Of a DNA stretch of 64,000 bases, positions 7,431-16,600 are shown piece by piece. Both the position numbers and the translations under genes were made by a program. The notes beneath the pieces were generated by a model. That model was not told where the DNA came from and ran no database searches. It was given only the letters and a program-made list of their open reading frames with translations. Numbering within the stretch: position 1 is the stretch's first letter; each line of letters begins with the position of its first letter. The stretch lies in NCBI GenBank assembly GCA_003220265.1, contig QHRW01000114.1, positions 1-64,000 on the forward strand, given 5' to 3'. Source of the stretch: Candidatus Rokuibacteriota bacterium (GTDB lineage: Bacteria; Methylomirabilota; Methylomirabilia; Rokubacteriales; CSP1-6).

Positions 7431-9604
7431 GCGCCCTCGCGCGGCGCCGGCTCGCCGCGCTGCTCGTCCTGCTCCTGGTGGCACCGCTCGGCACGGCCGC
7501 GCAGTCCCAGCGGGCCGAACGTCCGACGTATTCGGTCGGCGACGAGTGGGCGCTGAGCGACGCGACCTACCGGCTGGCCCGCGTCGACAAGGACGTGTAC
7601 GTCTTCACCGCCGAGGGCAATCGCGAGATCCATCTCACGCGCGACCTCGGGCTCACGTTCGTCCGCCGCGGTGGCGACTCGATCGAGATCGCACCGGCGC
7701 CGCGGCTGCCGTGGCCGCTCGAGGTTGGCAAGTGGGGCAGCCATCCGGTCCTCGTGCGCCTGGCCGCCGGCGCGGCGGACGCCTGGATGACCTGGCGCAT
7801 CGAGGCGCGCGAGCCGGTCGTCGCCGGCGGCCGCACGCAGACGGCATTCCGCATCCGGTACTCGGTCAATGCCGAGCGCCCGGGCTTCAGCGCCGGCACG
7901 AACTCGCCGCTGCTGCGCCTCGGCGACCTCGCGCGGCAGATCACCTTCGACGTCACGCTCTGGTACGCCCCCGAAGCGCAGCGCCTGGTGAAGGCCGTCT
8001 CCGGCAAGGACCTGCTGACCTTCGAGGCCGCCGGCGGCGGCACCGCGACCGCCCAGGCTCCGGCGCCGGCGAGGCCGACGCCGGCCCCCACGCCCGCGAA
8101 GCCCGCGCCGCCCGCGGCCGCGCCGCCCGCGGCCGCCGCGCCGTCGGCGCCGGTGACGGCGCCCCCCGCGACGGCCACACCGCCGTCCGCGGGGGCGGCG
8201 TTGGCGGTGAACGTGTCGAGCCCGAATGACCAGGCGCGCGTCGATCGCGAGATGGTGCCGCTCTCGGGCCTGGTCACGAGCGGCCGCGGCGTGAGCCGCG
8301 TCGTGGTGACGGTCAACGGCGCCGAGGTGGCGCGCGTGGACGAGCGTGCGCCGCGGCCGGCCGTGTCGCTCAACACGTCGGTCAAGCTGCGCGAGGGCCC
8401 GAACCTGGTCGTGGTCGAGGCCGCCGACGCCGACGGCGCCATCCGCCAGGACGTGCGCACGGTGCATTACGACAAGCCATCGCCGCTCGAGATCAGCGTG
8501 CGGTACCCGACCGACGGCGCGCGCGTGACGGAGGAGTCCACCGTGGTGGCGGCGGTGGTGAGCTCGAGCCGCGGCGTCGGCACCGTGACCGTGACGCTCA
8601 ACGGCACCGAGGTGCTGCGCCAGGCCGAGCCCTCGTCGCCCCGCTCGCTGGTGGTGACGGCCCCGCTGACGCTGCGCGAGGGCGCCAACACCATCGTGCT
8701 CACGGCGCGCGAGCCCGACGGTACGACCCGCCAGGAAGTGCGCACGGTCACGCTCGTGCGGAGCGGCACCGCCAAGGCCGCGCCGGCGCCACCGGAGCCC
8801 TTGCGCGAGTCATGGGCCGTCGTGATCGGCGTGGGCCGCTACGAGAACGGCGGCATTCCGTTCCTCAAGTACTCGGTGCCCGACGCCGACTCGATCTACA
8901 ACGTCCTCACCACCATCGGCGGCTTCAAGAAGGACAACGTCCTACTGCTGACCGACCGCACCGAGCGCAAGCCGACACTGCGCAATATCAAGTACGCGCT
9001 CGGCACGTTCCTGGCGCGGTCTGCCAAGAAGGACGACACGGTCATCGTCTACTTCGCCGGTCACGGCGCGCCGGAGGTCGATCAGCGCGGCATCGAGCGC
9101 GACGGGCTGGCCAAGTACCTGATCCCCAGCGACGCCGACCCCGACGACCTGTTCTCGACGGCGCTGCCGATGGACGACTTGCAGACGATCTTCGCCCGTA
9201 TCGAGGCCGAGCGCGTGGTGATGTTCCTCGACGCCTGCTACAGCGGCGCCGCCGGCGGCCGCACGTTCGCCTCCAAGCGGACGCGCGCCACCGCCGTGGA
9301 CGACCTCTTCCTCGAGCGGCTCACGCGCTCGAAGGGCCGCGCCATCTTCACCGCCGCGCGTCCGGCCGAGGTCTCCATCGAGCTGCCCGAGCTGGGCCAC
9401 GGCATCTTCACGTACTACCTCGCCGAGGGGCTGCGTGGCGCGGCCGACCTCAACCGCGACGGCATCGTGAGCCTGCAAGAGCTCTACGAGTACGTCGAGC
9501 AGCAGGTGAGCCGTAAGTCACGCGCGGTGGGCGGCAACCAGCACCCGGTGCTGAAGGGCGAGCTGGAGGGCGTCCTGCCGCTGACGAAGGTGCGCGCCCG
9601 GTGA
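7427..9604 (+). CDS. Secreted caspase-like protease C with Ala/Pro linker
   Basis: Third tandem paralogue, 725 residues, starting at a TTG that overlaps the previous stop (TTGA). A signal peptide (LLVLLLVAPLGTAA) leads into the ERPTY version of the shared N-terminal module, then a low-complexity Ala/Pro linker (about residues 208-261). Two Ig-like modules and the caspase domain follow, with His546 in FAGHGAPE and Cys604 in DACYSGAAGG. The EF-hand loop DLNRDGIVSLQE is kept. It lacks the Ig-like module that copies A and B carry before the linker. All three copies retain the His-Cys dyad, so none looks degenerate. Confidence 0.88.
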   Translation: MSALARRRLAALLVLLLVAPLGTAAQSQRAERPTYSVGDEWALSDATYRLARVDKDVYVFTAEGNREIHLTRDLGLTFVRRGGDSIEIAPAPRLPWPLEVGKWGSHPVLVRLAAGAADAWMTWRIEAREPVVAGGRTQTAFRIRYSVNAERPGFSAGTNSPLLRLGDLARQITFDVTLWYAPEAQRLVKAVSGKDLLTFEAAGGGTATAQAPAPARPTPAPTPAKPAPPAAAPPAAAAPSAPVTAPPATATPPSAGAALAVNVSSPNDQARVDREMVPLSGLVTSGRGVSRVVVTVNGAEVARVDERAPRPAVSLNTSVKLREGPNLVVVEAADADGAIRQDVRTVHYDKPSPLEISVRYPTDGARVTEESTVVAAVVSSSRGVGTVTVTLNGTEVLRQAEPSSPRSLVVTAPLTLREGANTIVLTAREPDGTTRQEVRTVTLVRSGTAKAAPAPPEPLRESWAVVIGVGRYENGGIPFLKYSVPDADSIYNVLTTIGGFKKDNVLLLTDRTERKPTLRNIKYALGTFLARSAKKDDTVIVYFAGHGAPEVDQRGIERDGLAKYLIPSDADPDDLFSTALPMDDLQTIFARIEAERVVMFLDACYSGAAGGRTFASKRTRATAVDDLFLERLTRSKGRAIFTAARPAEVSIELPELGHGIFTYYLAEGLRGAADLNRDGIVSLQELYEYVEQQVSRKSRAVGGNQHPVLKGELEGVLPLTKVRAR

Positions 9605-11463
9605 GGTGGAGCGCGGGTTGGTGGCGCCAGCGGCGCGGGCGCCTGGTGCAGATCTGGACGGTGGGGCTGGCGGTGAGCGTGCTCGTCAGCGCGGCCTCCG
9701 GCCTCGGCTATCTCGAGCGCTTCCAGGCCGGCGCCTTCGATGTTCTGCAGAAGCTTCAGGGGCGGCGCAATCCCTCCCGGGTGATCATCGTCGCCGTCGA
9801 CGACGATGCGTTCAAAAAATTCGGCGGCGTCTCGCCGATCCCGCGCGACTACCTGGCGCGGGTCATCCGCGGCATCGCGCGCAGCGGTGCCGCCTCCATC
9901 GGCCTCGATATCCAGCTCGATACGCCGACCACGCCGGAGGCGGACGGCGCGATCGCCGCGGCCATCCGCGAATTTGCGGACAACGGCCTGAGCCGCGTAG
10001 TGTTGCTGGCCCCGATCGAGCCCGGCGGCACGCTGCTCGGCGGCGCCGACATTGGGCCGTCCGTGGTCCTGGCCACGCCCAACGTGCCGACGGACGATGA
10101 CCGGCTCGTTCGCCGGGTCGAGCCGGCTCTCGTCGAGCCTGAGGGCCGCCTGCTGCCGGCGCTGGGTCTGGCGGCCACGGCGCGGGCCGGCGGACTCGAC
10201 GCGCGCGCGCTCGGCGAGGCGCTGCAGACGGGCCGGCCGTTGGCGTTGCCGCGGCTCCGCAATGACGTGCTGGAGCCGGGAGGCACCCCGGCGGTCATGG
10301 CCCGGGCCGGTATGACATGGCCCATCAATTATGTGGGTCCAGCCAGCACCATCCTGACGGTCGGCAGCGATGCGCTCGCCGCCCTGAGCGATCCAAGTAT
10401 CGAGATCGCCCACGCCGCCGAGAACCCGTTCCACGGCTCCGTCGTGCTGCTGGGTGGAACCTTCAAGGCCGGCCGTGATATCTCCCTCACGCCGCACGGC
10501 GAGATGCCGGGCGTCGAGGTCCACGCCAACGTCGCCAACATGCTGACCACGCGCCGCTTCATCCGGCCCTCCAACTGGCTGGTCGCCTTCGCCATCAACG
10601 CCGGCGTGGTGCTGGTGGCGGGCCTGGTGCTGGTGACGCTGCGGCCGTTGACCGGCACGCTCGTGTGCGTGGGTGGGTCAGTGCTGCTCGGCATCCCGGC
10701 CGCGTTCATCGCCTTCGATCGCGGCGGGTACTGGGTCGACTTCGTGCTGCCGATCGTGGCCACCTCGCTCATGGGCATCGGCACCGACGCCCTCGACCGC
10801 CGCCGCTTCCGCGACTCGTTCGCGCGCTATCTCTCGCGCGACGTCATGGCCCGGGTGCTGGACGACGCCCCCAGCCTGCAGGGCGAGTACCGCGAAGTCT
10901 CGATCCTGTTCTCCGACCTCCGCGGCTTCACCACGATGTCCGAGCGCATGCAGCCGGCCGACATCGCCGCCCATCTGAACGAGTACTTCGACGCGATGAC
11001 CGCGGCGATCTTCAAGCACCGGGGCATGATCAACGACTTCGTGGGCGATGCCGTGATGGCGGTGTTCGGCGCGCCGGTGAGCGATGCCGAGCATGCCTGG
11101 AACGCGGTGCAGAGCGCGCTCGACATGGACCGCGCGCTGGCGACGCTCAACCAGCGCTGGAAGGGGGCCGGCCTGCCCGAGCTGCGCATGGGCATCGGCA
11201 TCCACACAGGCCGCGTCTTCGCCGGCAATGTCGGCGGGCGCGACCGGATGAAGTACACGGTGATCGGCGACCCCGTCAACGTGGCTTCCCGCGTGGAGGG
11301 GCTCAACAAGGAACTCTCGACCACGCTGCTCGTGACGGAAGAGACGCTGGCCGCCGTCGGTGACCGCGTGCGCGTGCGCGACTGCGGTCTGGTGGCGGTC
11401 AAGGGGCGGGTGGAAAAGGTGCGGGTCTTCGAGGTGCTGACCGACGGGAAGGAGACGTCATGA
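9601..11463 (+). CDS. CHASE2-domain class III adenylate/guanylate cyclase
   Basis: The 620-residue protein has an N-terminal membrane helix (about residues 15-37), a CHASE2 extracytoplasmic sensor (IIVAVDDDAFKKFGG onward), three consecutive membrane helices (about residues 325-400) and a cytoplasmic class III cyclase domain. The two metal-binding Asp residues are visible, D439 in FSDLRGFT and D483 in FVGDAVMAVFG, as is the purine-site region KYTVIGDPVN, which favours ATP as substrate. GTG 9601 overlaps the caspase C stop (GTGA), so it is translationally coupled. It would turn an external signal, perhaps sensed together with the caspase proteins, into cAMP. No cAMP receptor is nearby. Confidence 0.9.
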   Translation: MRWSAGWWRQRRGRLVQIWTVGLAVSVLVSAASGLGYLERFQAGAFDVLQKLQGRRNPSRVIIVAVDDDAFKKFGGVSPIPRDYLARVIRGIARSGAASIGLDIQLDTPTTPEADGAIAAAIREFADNGLSRVVLLAPIEPGGTLLGGADIGPSVVLATPNVPTDDDRLVRRVEPALVEPEGRLLPALGLAATARAGGLDARALGEALQTGRPLALPRLRNDVLEPGGTPAVMARAGMTWPINYVGPASTILTVGSDALAALSDPSIEIAHAAENPFHGSVVLLGGTFKAGRDISLTPHGEMPGVEVHANVANMLTTRRFIRPSNWLVAFAINAGVVLVAGLVLVTLRPLTGTLVCVGGSVLLGIPAAFIAFDRGGYWVDFVLPIVATSLMGIGTDALDRRRFRDSFARYLSRDVMARVLDDAPSLQGEYREVSILFSDLRGFTTMSERMQPADIAAHLNEYFDAMTAAIFKHRGMINDFVGDAVMAVFGAPVSDAEHAWNAVQSALDMDRALATLNQRWKGAGLPELRMGIGIHTGRVFAGNVGGRDRMKYTVIGDPVNVASRVEGLNKELSTTLLVTEETLAAVGDRVRVRDCGLVAVKGRVEKVRVFEVLTDGKETS

Positions 11464-12413
11464 AGGCAGGGCGCGGCATGATCGTCGCGGTCGCCGTCGT
11501 GCTGGCGGCCGCGCTCGCGTGGGCTCAGGAGCCCCTGGCAGTGCTGACGGAGATGCAGCTCAAGGGCGGCAAGGTGGAGGTCAAGACCGCCGGCGATCCC
11601 GACTGGCAGGCCCCCAAGCCGCTGCTCTCGCTGCGGTCCGGCGACCAGGTGCGCGTGAGCGGCGGGGGCCGCGCGGTGCTGGTCTTCACGGGCGGGCGCG
11701 GCACCCAGGTGGTCACGCAGGGCAACTCGCCGTTCACCGTGCAGGCCCAGGCAGGTGACGGGATGAGCGATCGCGCGAAGACCGTGATCGGCAACGTCAC
11801 CACCTTCCTGCTCGGCCAGCAGCGCGAGAAGACGTACCAGTCGCTGTCCGTGCGCAGCGTGCGCGCGCAGCCGCCGGTGATCCTGGCGCCGCGCGACAGC
11901 CGCGTGCTGCCCGGCGCCCTCAACTTCGAGTGGGCGGGCTCCGATCGCCTGAAATATCGCGTGCGGCTGCTGGGGCCGCAGGGCGCCGTGCTGTGGGAGC
12001 AGTCCGAGCTCGACCGCCGTCCGCTGGGCTATCCCGCCGGCGCGCCCGCGCTCGGCCCCGGTGCGCGCTACACGTGGGAGCTGGAGACCCGCGAGCACGG
12101 CGTGCAGCGCGCCTCGTTCGACGTCGCCCCGGCCGCCGACGCCCAGCGCGTGAAGGACGCGCTGGCCTCGCTGACGCCCGCCGCCGCCAAGGGCTATCCG
12201 CCCGCCACGCTCAGCCTCATGCGCGCCGGCCTGCTCTTCCAGGAAACGCTCTACGCCGACGCCCGCCGCGAGCTCGTGACCGCCATCGCCGCTGACCCGG
12301 AAGAGCCGACGCTGCACCTGCTGCTGGGGCACGTGTACGACCGCACCGGCCTCAAAGGTCTGGCCGCCAACGAGTTCGACGAAGCCGAAGCCCTCGCAGG
12401 GCCGCGGAACTAG
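11460..12413 (+). CDS. FecR-domain secreted protein with C-terminal TPR-like tail
   Basis: A 317-residue protein starting in an ATGA overlap with the cyclase stop. It has a signal peptide (VAVAVVLAAALAWA), a FecR-like beta domain (GGKVEVKTAG to RAVLVFTGG, about residues 30-80), a fibronectin-like middle and a helical C-terminus resembling one or two TPR units (LLLGHVYDRTGLKGLAANEFDEAEAL). FecR domains are extracytoplasmic signal-sensing or ligand-binding modules. As last gene of the caspase operon it is probably the accessory sensor of that system. There is no sigma factor next to it, so it is not a standard FecIR pair. Confidence 0.75.
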   Translation: MKAGRGMIVAVAVVLAAALAWAQEPLAVLTEMQLKGGKVEVKTAGDPDWQAPKPLLSLRSGDQVRVSGGGRAVLVFTGGRGTQVVTQGNSPFTVQAQAGDGMSDRAKTVIGNVTTFLLGQQREKTYQSLSVRSVRAQPPVILAPRDSRVLPGALNFEWAGSDRLKYRVRLLGPQGAVLWEQSELDRRPLGYPAGAPALGPGARYTWELETREHGVQRASFDVAPAADAQRVKDALASLTPAAAKGYPPATLSLMRAGLLFQETLYADARRELVTAIAADPEEPTLHLLLGHVYDRTGLKGLAANEFDEAEALAGPRN

Positions 12414-12422
12414 CCGGAGGCC

Positions 12423-12451
12423 TTGCATCGGCGGCGCAGTTCGGGTTAAAT
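12423..12451 (+). promoter_or_regulatory. Candidate sigma-70 promoter for the ATP-grasp gene
   Basis: TTGCAT (12423-12428) and TTAAAT (12446-12451) are separated by 17 bp, just after the FecR gene stop and 32 bp before the ATP-grasp start. The A/T-rich -10 stands out in this GC-rich DNA. Confidence 0.4.
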
Positions 12452-12483
12452 ACCGTCATGCCGATCGGAAATGGTGATTCGAC

Positions 12484-13452
12484 ATGACGACCAGGATTTC
12501 CGCGCCAATCGCCATCGTGGACGAGCACCCCGAGTGGTCGAGCCGGCTGATCGCCGAACTCGAGAGCCGCCGGCTGCCATTCGAGAAGATCGACCACTCG
12601 AACCACGCATATGACCCACGGGACCGTCGGCCGCGCTATTCCGTGGTCGTCAACCGCTCCAGCCCGTCGTCGCACCGGCGAGGTCATGGCAGCGTGCTCT
12701 TCTATGCCGAGGCCCTCCTGAACCACTACGAGGCGCTCGGCATCCCGGTCATCAATCCCGTGGCGGCCTATCGCTTCGAGAAGTCGAAAGCGCTGCAGGC
12801 CGACCTCTTCGAGCGCCTCGGCGTCCGCTATCCACGGACGGTCGTGTTCAACCATTCCGACCAGGCGCTGAAGGCGCTCGACGGGTTTCGCTTCCCGGTG
12901 GTGGTGAAGCCCAACGTCGGCGGCTCCGGCGCCGGCATCGTGCGCTTCGACACGCGCGGTGAGCTGGAAGCGGCGCTGCCCGCGCTGGCGCTCGGCCCCG
13001 ACGGCACGGCGCTGCTGCAGGAGTTCCTCGAGGCGGAGGGCGACGCGATCGTGCGCATCGAGGTGCTGGACGGGCGCTATCTCTACGCCATCCGCATCGT
13101 GCGCGGCGCGGCCAGCTTCAATCTCTGCCCGGCGGACGTCTGCCAGGTACCGGCGCCGACGCCCGTGGCCGGCGCCTGCCCGGTCGATGCCTCGGGCACG
13201 CTCGAGGTCACGCGCTTCGAGCCGCCGGCCGACGCCGTCGCGCAGGCCATCGCGCTCACGCGCGCGGCCTCCATCGACGTCGGCGGCGTGGAGTACCTGG
13301 TGAGCCGCGCCGACGGCCAGCGCTACTTCTACGACGTGAACGCCACGTCCAACTTCGTGGCCGACGCGCCCCGCGTGCTCGGCTTCGACCCCTTCAAGCC
13401 CTTCGTCGACTTCATCGAGCGCATCGCCGTCGAGGGTCGAGCGGCCGCCTGA
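12484..13452 (+). CDS. RimK-like ATP-grasp domain protein
   Basis: A 322-residue soluble protein with an ATP-grasp fold. Its glycine-rich ATP loop is VVVKPNVGGSGAGI (about residues 139-152), followed by an LLQEFLEAEGDAIVRIEVLDG core and the late metal-binding segment YFYDVNATSNF. ATP-grasp enzymes join a carboxylate to an amine or thiol through an acyl-phosphate. RimK-type members modify peptides or make peptide-like bonds; the acceptor here is unknown. It is preceded by its own promoter-like site and no partner gene, so it is probably transcribed alone. Confidence 0.8.
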   Translation: MTTRISAPIAIVDEHPEWSSRLIAELESRRLPFEKIDHSNHAYDPRDRRPRYSVVVNRSSPSSHRRGHGSVLFYAEALLNHYEALGIPVINPVAAYRFEKSKALQADLFERLGVRYPRTVVFNHSDQALKALDGFRFPVVVKPNVGGSGAGIVRFDTRGELEAALPALALGPDGTALLQEFLEAEGDAIVRIEVLDGRYLYAIRIVRGAASFNLCPADVCQVPAPTPVAGACPVDASGTLEVTRFEPPADAVAQAIALTRAASIDVGGVEYLVSRADGQRYFYDVNATSNFVADAPRVLGFDPFKPFVDFIERIAVEGRAAA

Positions 13453-13654
13453 CCAGCCGGGCGGCGGCGTAGCGGTCCGCGCAGCCGATTACCCACCGCG
13501 CTTCCCCTCGGCTGGCCATGGTGGGAAATATCCTCTATAGGTCCGTGGCGGGTGGAACGCCGAAGCCCTCGAAGAAACGCGGTCTGCGCGCGCGCTCACT
13601 GCCGCGCCGGCGGCCTGGCTCGGCATTTGCGCTCACCGTCAGGCGGAAGGAACG

Positions 13655-16600
13655 ATGGCGGTGCGATTCGCCTTCTTCGTTGCCGTGGTCGGAGCCCTGG
13701 TCATCGCCGCGGCCGGCGCCACCGCAGCCGAGCCGAACCTGGCGGCCTACGGTCGCTTGCCCCTGCAGTTCGAGCCGAGCTCCGATGAGCCGGCCGCCCC
13801 CGGCGAGTTCGTCGCCCGAGGGCCGGGCTACAGCGTGCGGCTGACGCCTGCGGCCGCGACCATTCGATTCCGCCATTCGCCGCAGGTTGTGCGGATGCGC
13901 CTCGAGAACGCGAACCCGCCGCCGCACGGTGTCGGCCTGGACCGGTTGCCGGGCACGGTGAGCTATCTTCGGGGCAACGACCCGTCGCGCTGGCGTCACG
14001 GCGTGTCGACCTACGCGCGCGTGCGCTATGCCGACGTCTACCCGGGCGTGGACCTCGTCTACTATGGCGACCAGCGGCGGCTGGAGCACGACTTCATCGT
14101 CGCGCCCGGCGTCGACCCCGGCGTCATCACCATCGAGTTCGACGGCGTCGACGACCTCGAGCTCGACGAGGCCGGAGAGCTCGTGCTGCACGTCGCGGGG
14201 GCGCCCGTGCGCTTTGGCCGGCCGACGCTCTATCAGGAAATCGAGGGCATCAAGCACGACGTCGCCGGACACTACGTGGTCAAAGGCCCGCGACGGATCG
14301 GCTTTCACGTTGGCCCCCGCCAGGCCGGGTTCCCACTCGTGATCGATCCCGTGCTGGTCTACTCCACGTACGTGGGCGGCAGCGGGTTCGGCGTGTGGGA
14401 CGTCGCATGGGCCATCGCCGTCGACGGCACTGGCAGCGCGTATATCACCGGCGAGACCGTCTCGGCGGACTTTCCGGTGAGCGACCGCGCTTTCGACAGC
14501 ACGTGCGGCAACAACGGCAGGTGCGACGAGATCGGGATCGTCCCCGACGCGTTCGTGGCCAAGCTAAACCCGTCCGGGGCCGCTCTCGTGTATGCGACCT
14601 ACCTGGGCGGCCATCACCGGGACATCGGGTACGCCATCGCGGTGGACGCCGGCGGGCACGTGTACGTTGCCGGCACCACGGAGTCGGACGACTTTCCGAC
14701 CACGACGGGCGCATTCCAGCCCTCGTGCACGCGCCCCGGGTTTTCGTGTCAAGCGGCCTTCGTCAGCAAGCTGAGCCCCGACGGCACGTCGTTGGAGTAC
14801 TCGACCTACCTGATGGGCGGCATGAACGGCCTCTTCATCGCGCCGACGTACGCCCGCGGGATCGCGGTCGATCGGCTGGGCCACGCCTACGTCACGGGGT
14901 CCACCATCTCCCCGAGCTTTCCGACGACGGCCGGCGCCGCCCAGCCGGCGTTCGGCGGCGTCCAGGACGCCTTCGTCATCAAGCTGGACCCGACCGGCTC
15001 GGCGCCGGTGTACTCGACGTACCTCGGCGGCGGCGGCGTCGACTTCGCGCTGGGCATCGCCGTGGACGCCGACGGCAGCGCCTACGTCGTGGGCGCGACC
15101 TACACGTGGCAGCAGACGCAGGTGAACGACTTTCCGATCACGGCGGGCGCGTTCCAGCCGGTGTGTGCGGCCAATGCGTATGGCTGGTGCGACGACGGCT
15201 TCGTGTCCAAGCTGAATCCGGAGGGCTCGGCGCTCGTGTATTCGACGTACCTCGGCGGCGCCACCGACTTCGACCGGCCGCTCGCCGTCGCTGTGGATGC
15301 CGGCGGGCATGCCTACGTGACCGGCGGGACGAAGTCGACGGACTTTCCGACGGTCAATGCCCTCATCGCTCCGCCGTCCGGCGTCGATCCGTTCGGCAGC
15401 TACGGGTTCATCACGAAGCTGAACGCCGCCGGCACCGACCTCGTGTACTCGGCGTATCTCGACGGCGTGTTCGCCGGCCGCGGCATCGCGGTGGACGCGC
15501 GCGGGAATGCCTACGTTGTCGGCGAGACCGCCACGCTCGTGCCGACGCACTTGCGGCACGCCGCCGGCTGGAACTACGACGCGTTCGTGCTCAAGGTCGA
15601 CCCGGCCGGGCGGTTCGGCTATTCCGTCCGCCTCGGCGGCTTTGGCAACGACGAGGGCAGCGGAATCGCACTCGATCCGGCCGGCAACGTCTACGTCACG
15701 GGGTGGGCGACGTCGTATGACTTTCCGCTCCAGGGGCCGATGGAGATGCGAGGCCACCGCGCGTTCATCGCCAAGCTGGCGGAGAGCGCCGCGTCCGCCG
15801 ATCTTCGGGTAACCATGGACGCCGTTTTCGGCCGGACGCCGCCGAATGGGCTGCCGTTCGTCACCTACACGACTGTCGCCGCGAACGACGGCCCGGATGA
15901 CGCCGGTAACGTCACCGTCCAGATCACGACCGGCTACGAGGCAGAGATCGAGTCGCTGACGCCCAGCCAGGGAACGTGCCGGCAGACGGCGTGGGCCGCG
16001 GACAAGATCATCCTCTGTGATCTGGGGAGTCTCCCTCGCGGTGCCACCGCCGGGGTGACGGCCGTGGCCCGTAACGAGTACGCGACGTACCAGTGGGCGG
16101 CGACGGTGAACAGCCCGACGGCGAACGATCCCGATACCAGCAATAACCGGGTCGTGTCTCCCCTCCCGCGCCGCGTGGTCACGGCCGCGCGCGCCGGCGT
16201 GGGCACCGGTACCGTCCGCAGCATGCCGCCTGGTATCGACTGCGGCCCCACCTGTTCCGCGGTGTACGACTACGGGACGTTGGTGACCTTGCGCGCCACC
16301 CCGGATCCGGGCTTCGCGTTCGGCGGCTGGTCTGGGGACTGTCGTCGCACGGAGATCATCACCGAGTGTCAGGTCGACTTCGCCTCGGCGCCGGTCGTCA
16401 CCGCGTCGTTCGCCGGCACGTCGGTGCCGGTCATCGCCTTCAGCGCCCCGACGTACAGCGCCGGCGAGGACCGTAACGACGCATGGGCAACCGTCACGCG
16501 CGCCGGCGATGTCAGCGGCTTCTCCGAGGTTACTGTGACGGCCAGCGACGGCAGCGCGCGAGCCGGGAAAGACTACTGGCCCATGAGCGCGAAGCTGACG

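Noticed and set aside
11460..12413. Classical FecIR iron regulation
   Set aside because: No ECF sigma factor or TonB receptor is adjacent; the FecR-like domain belongs to the caspase operon.
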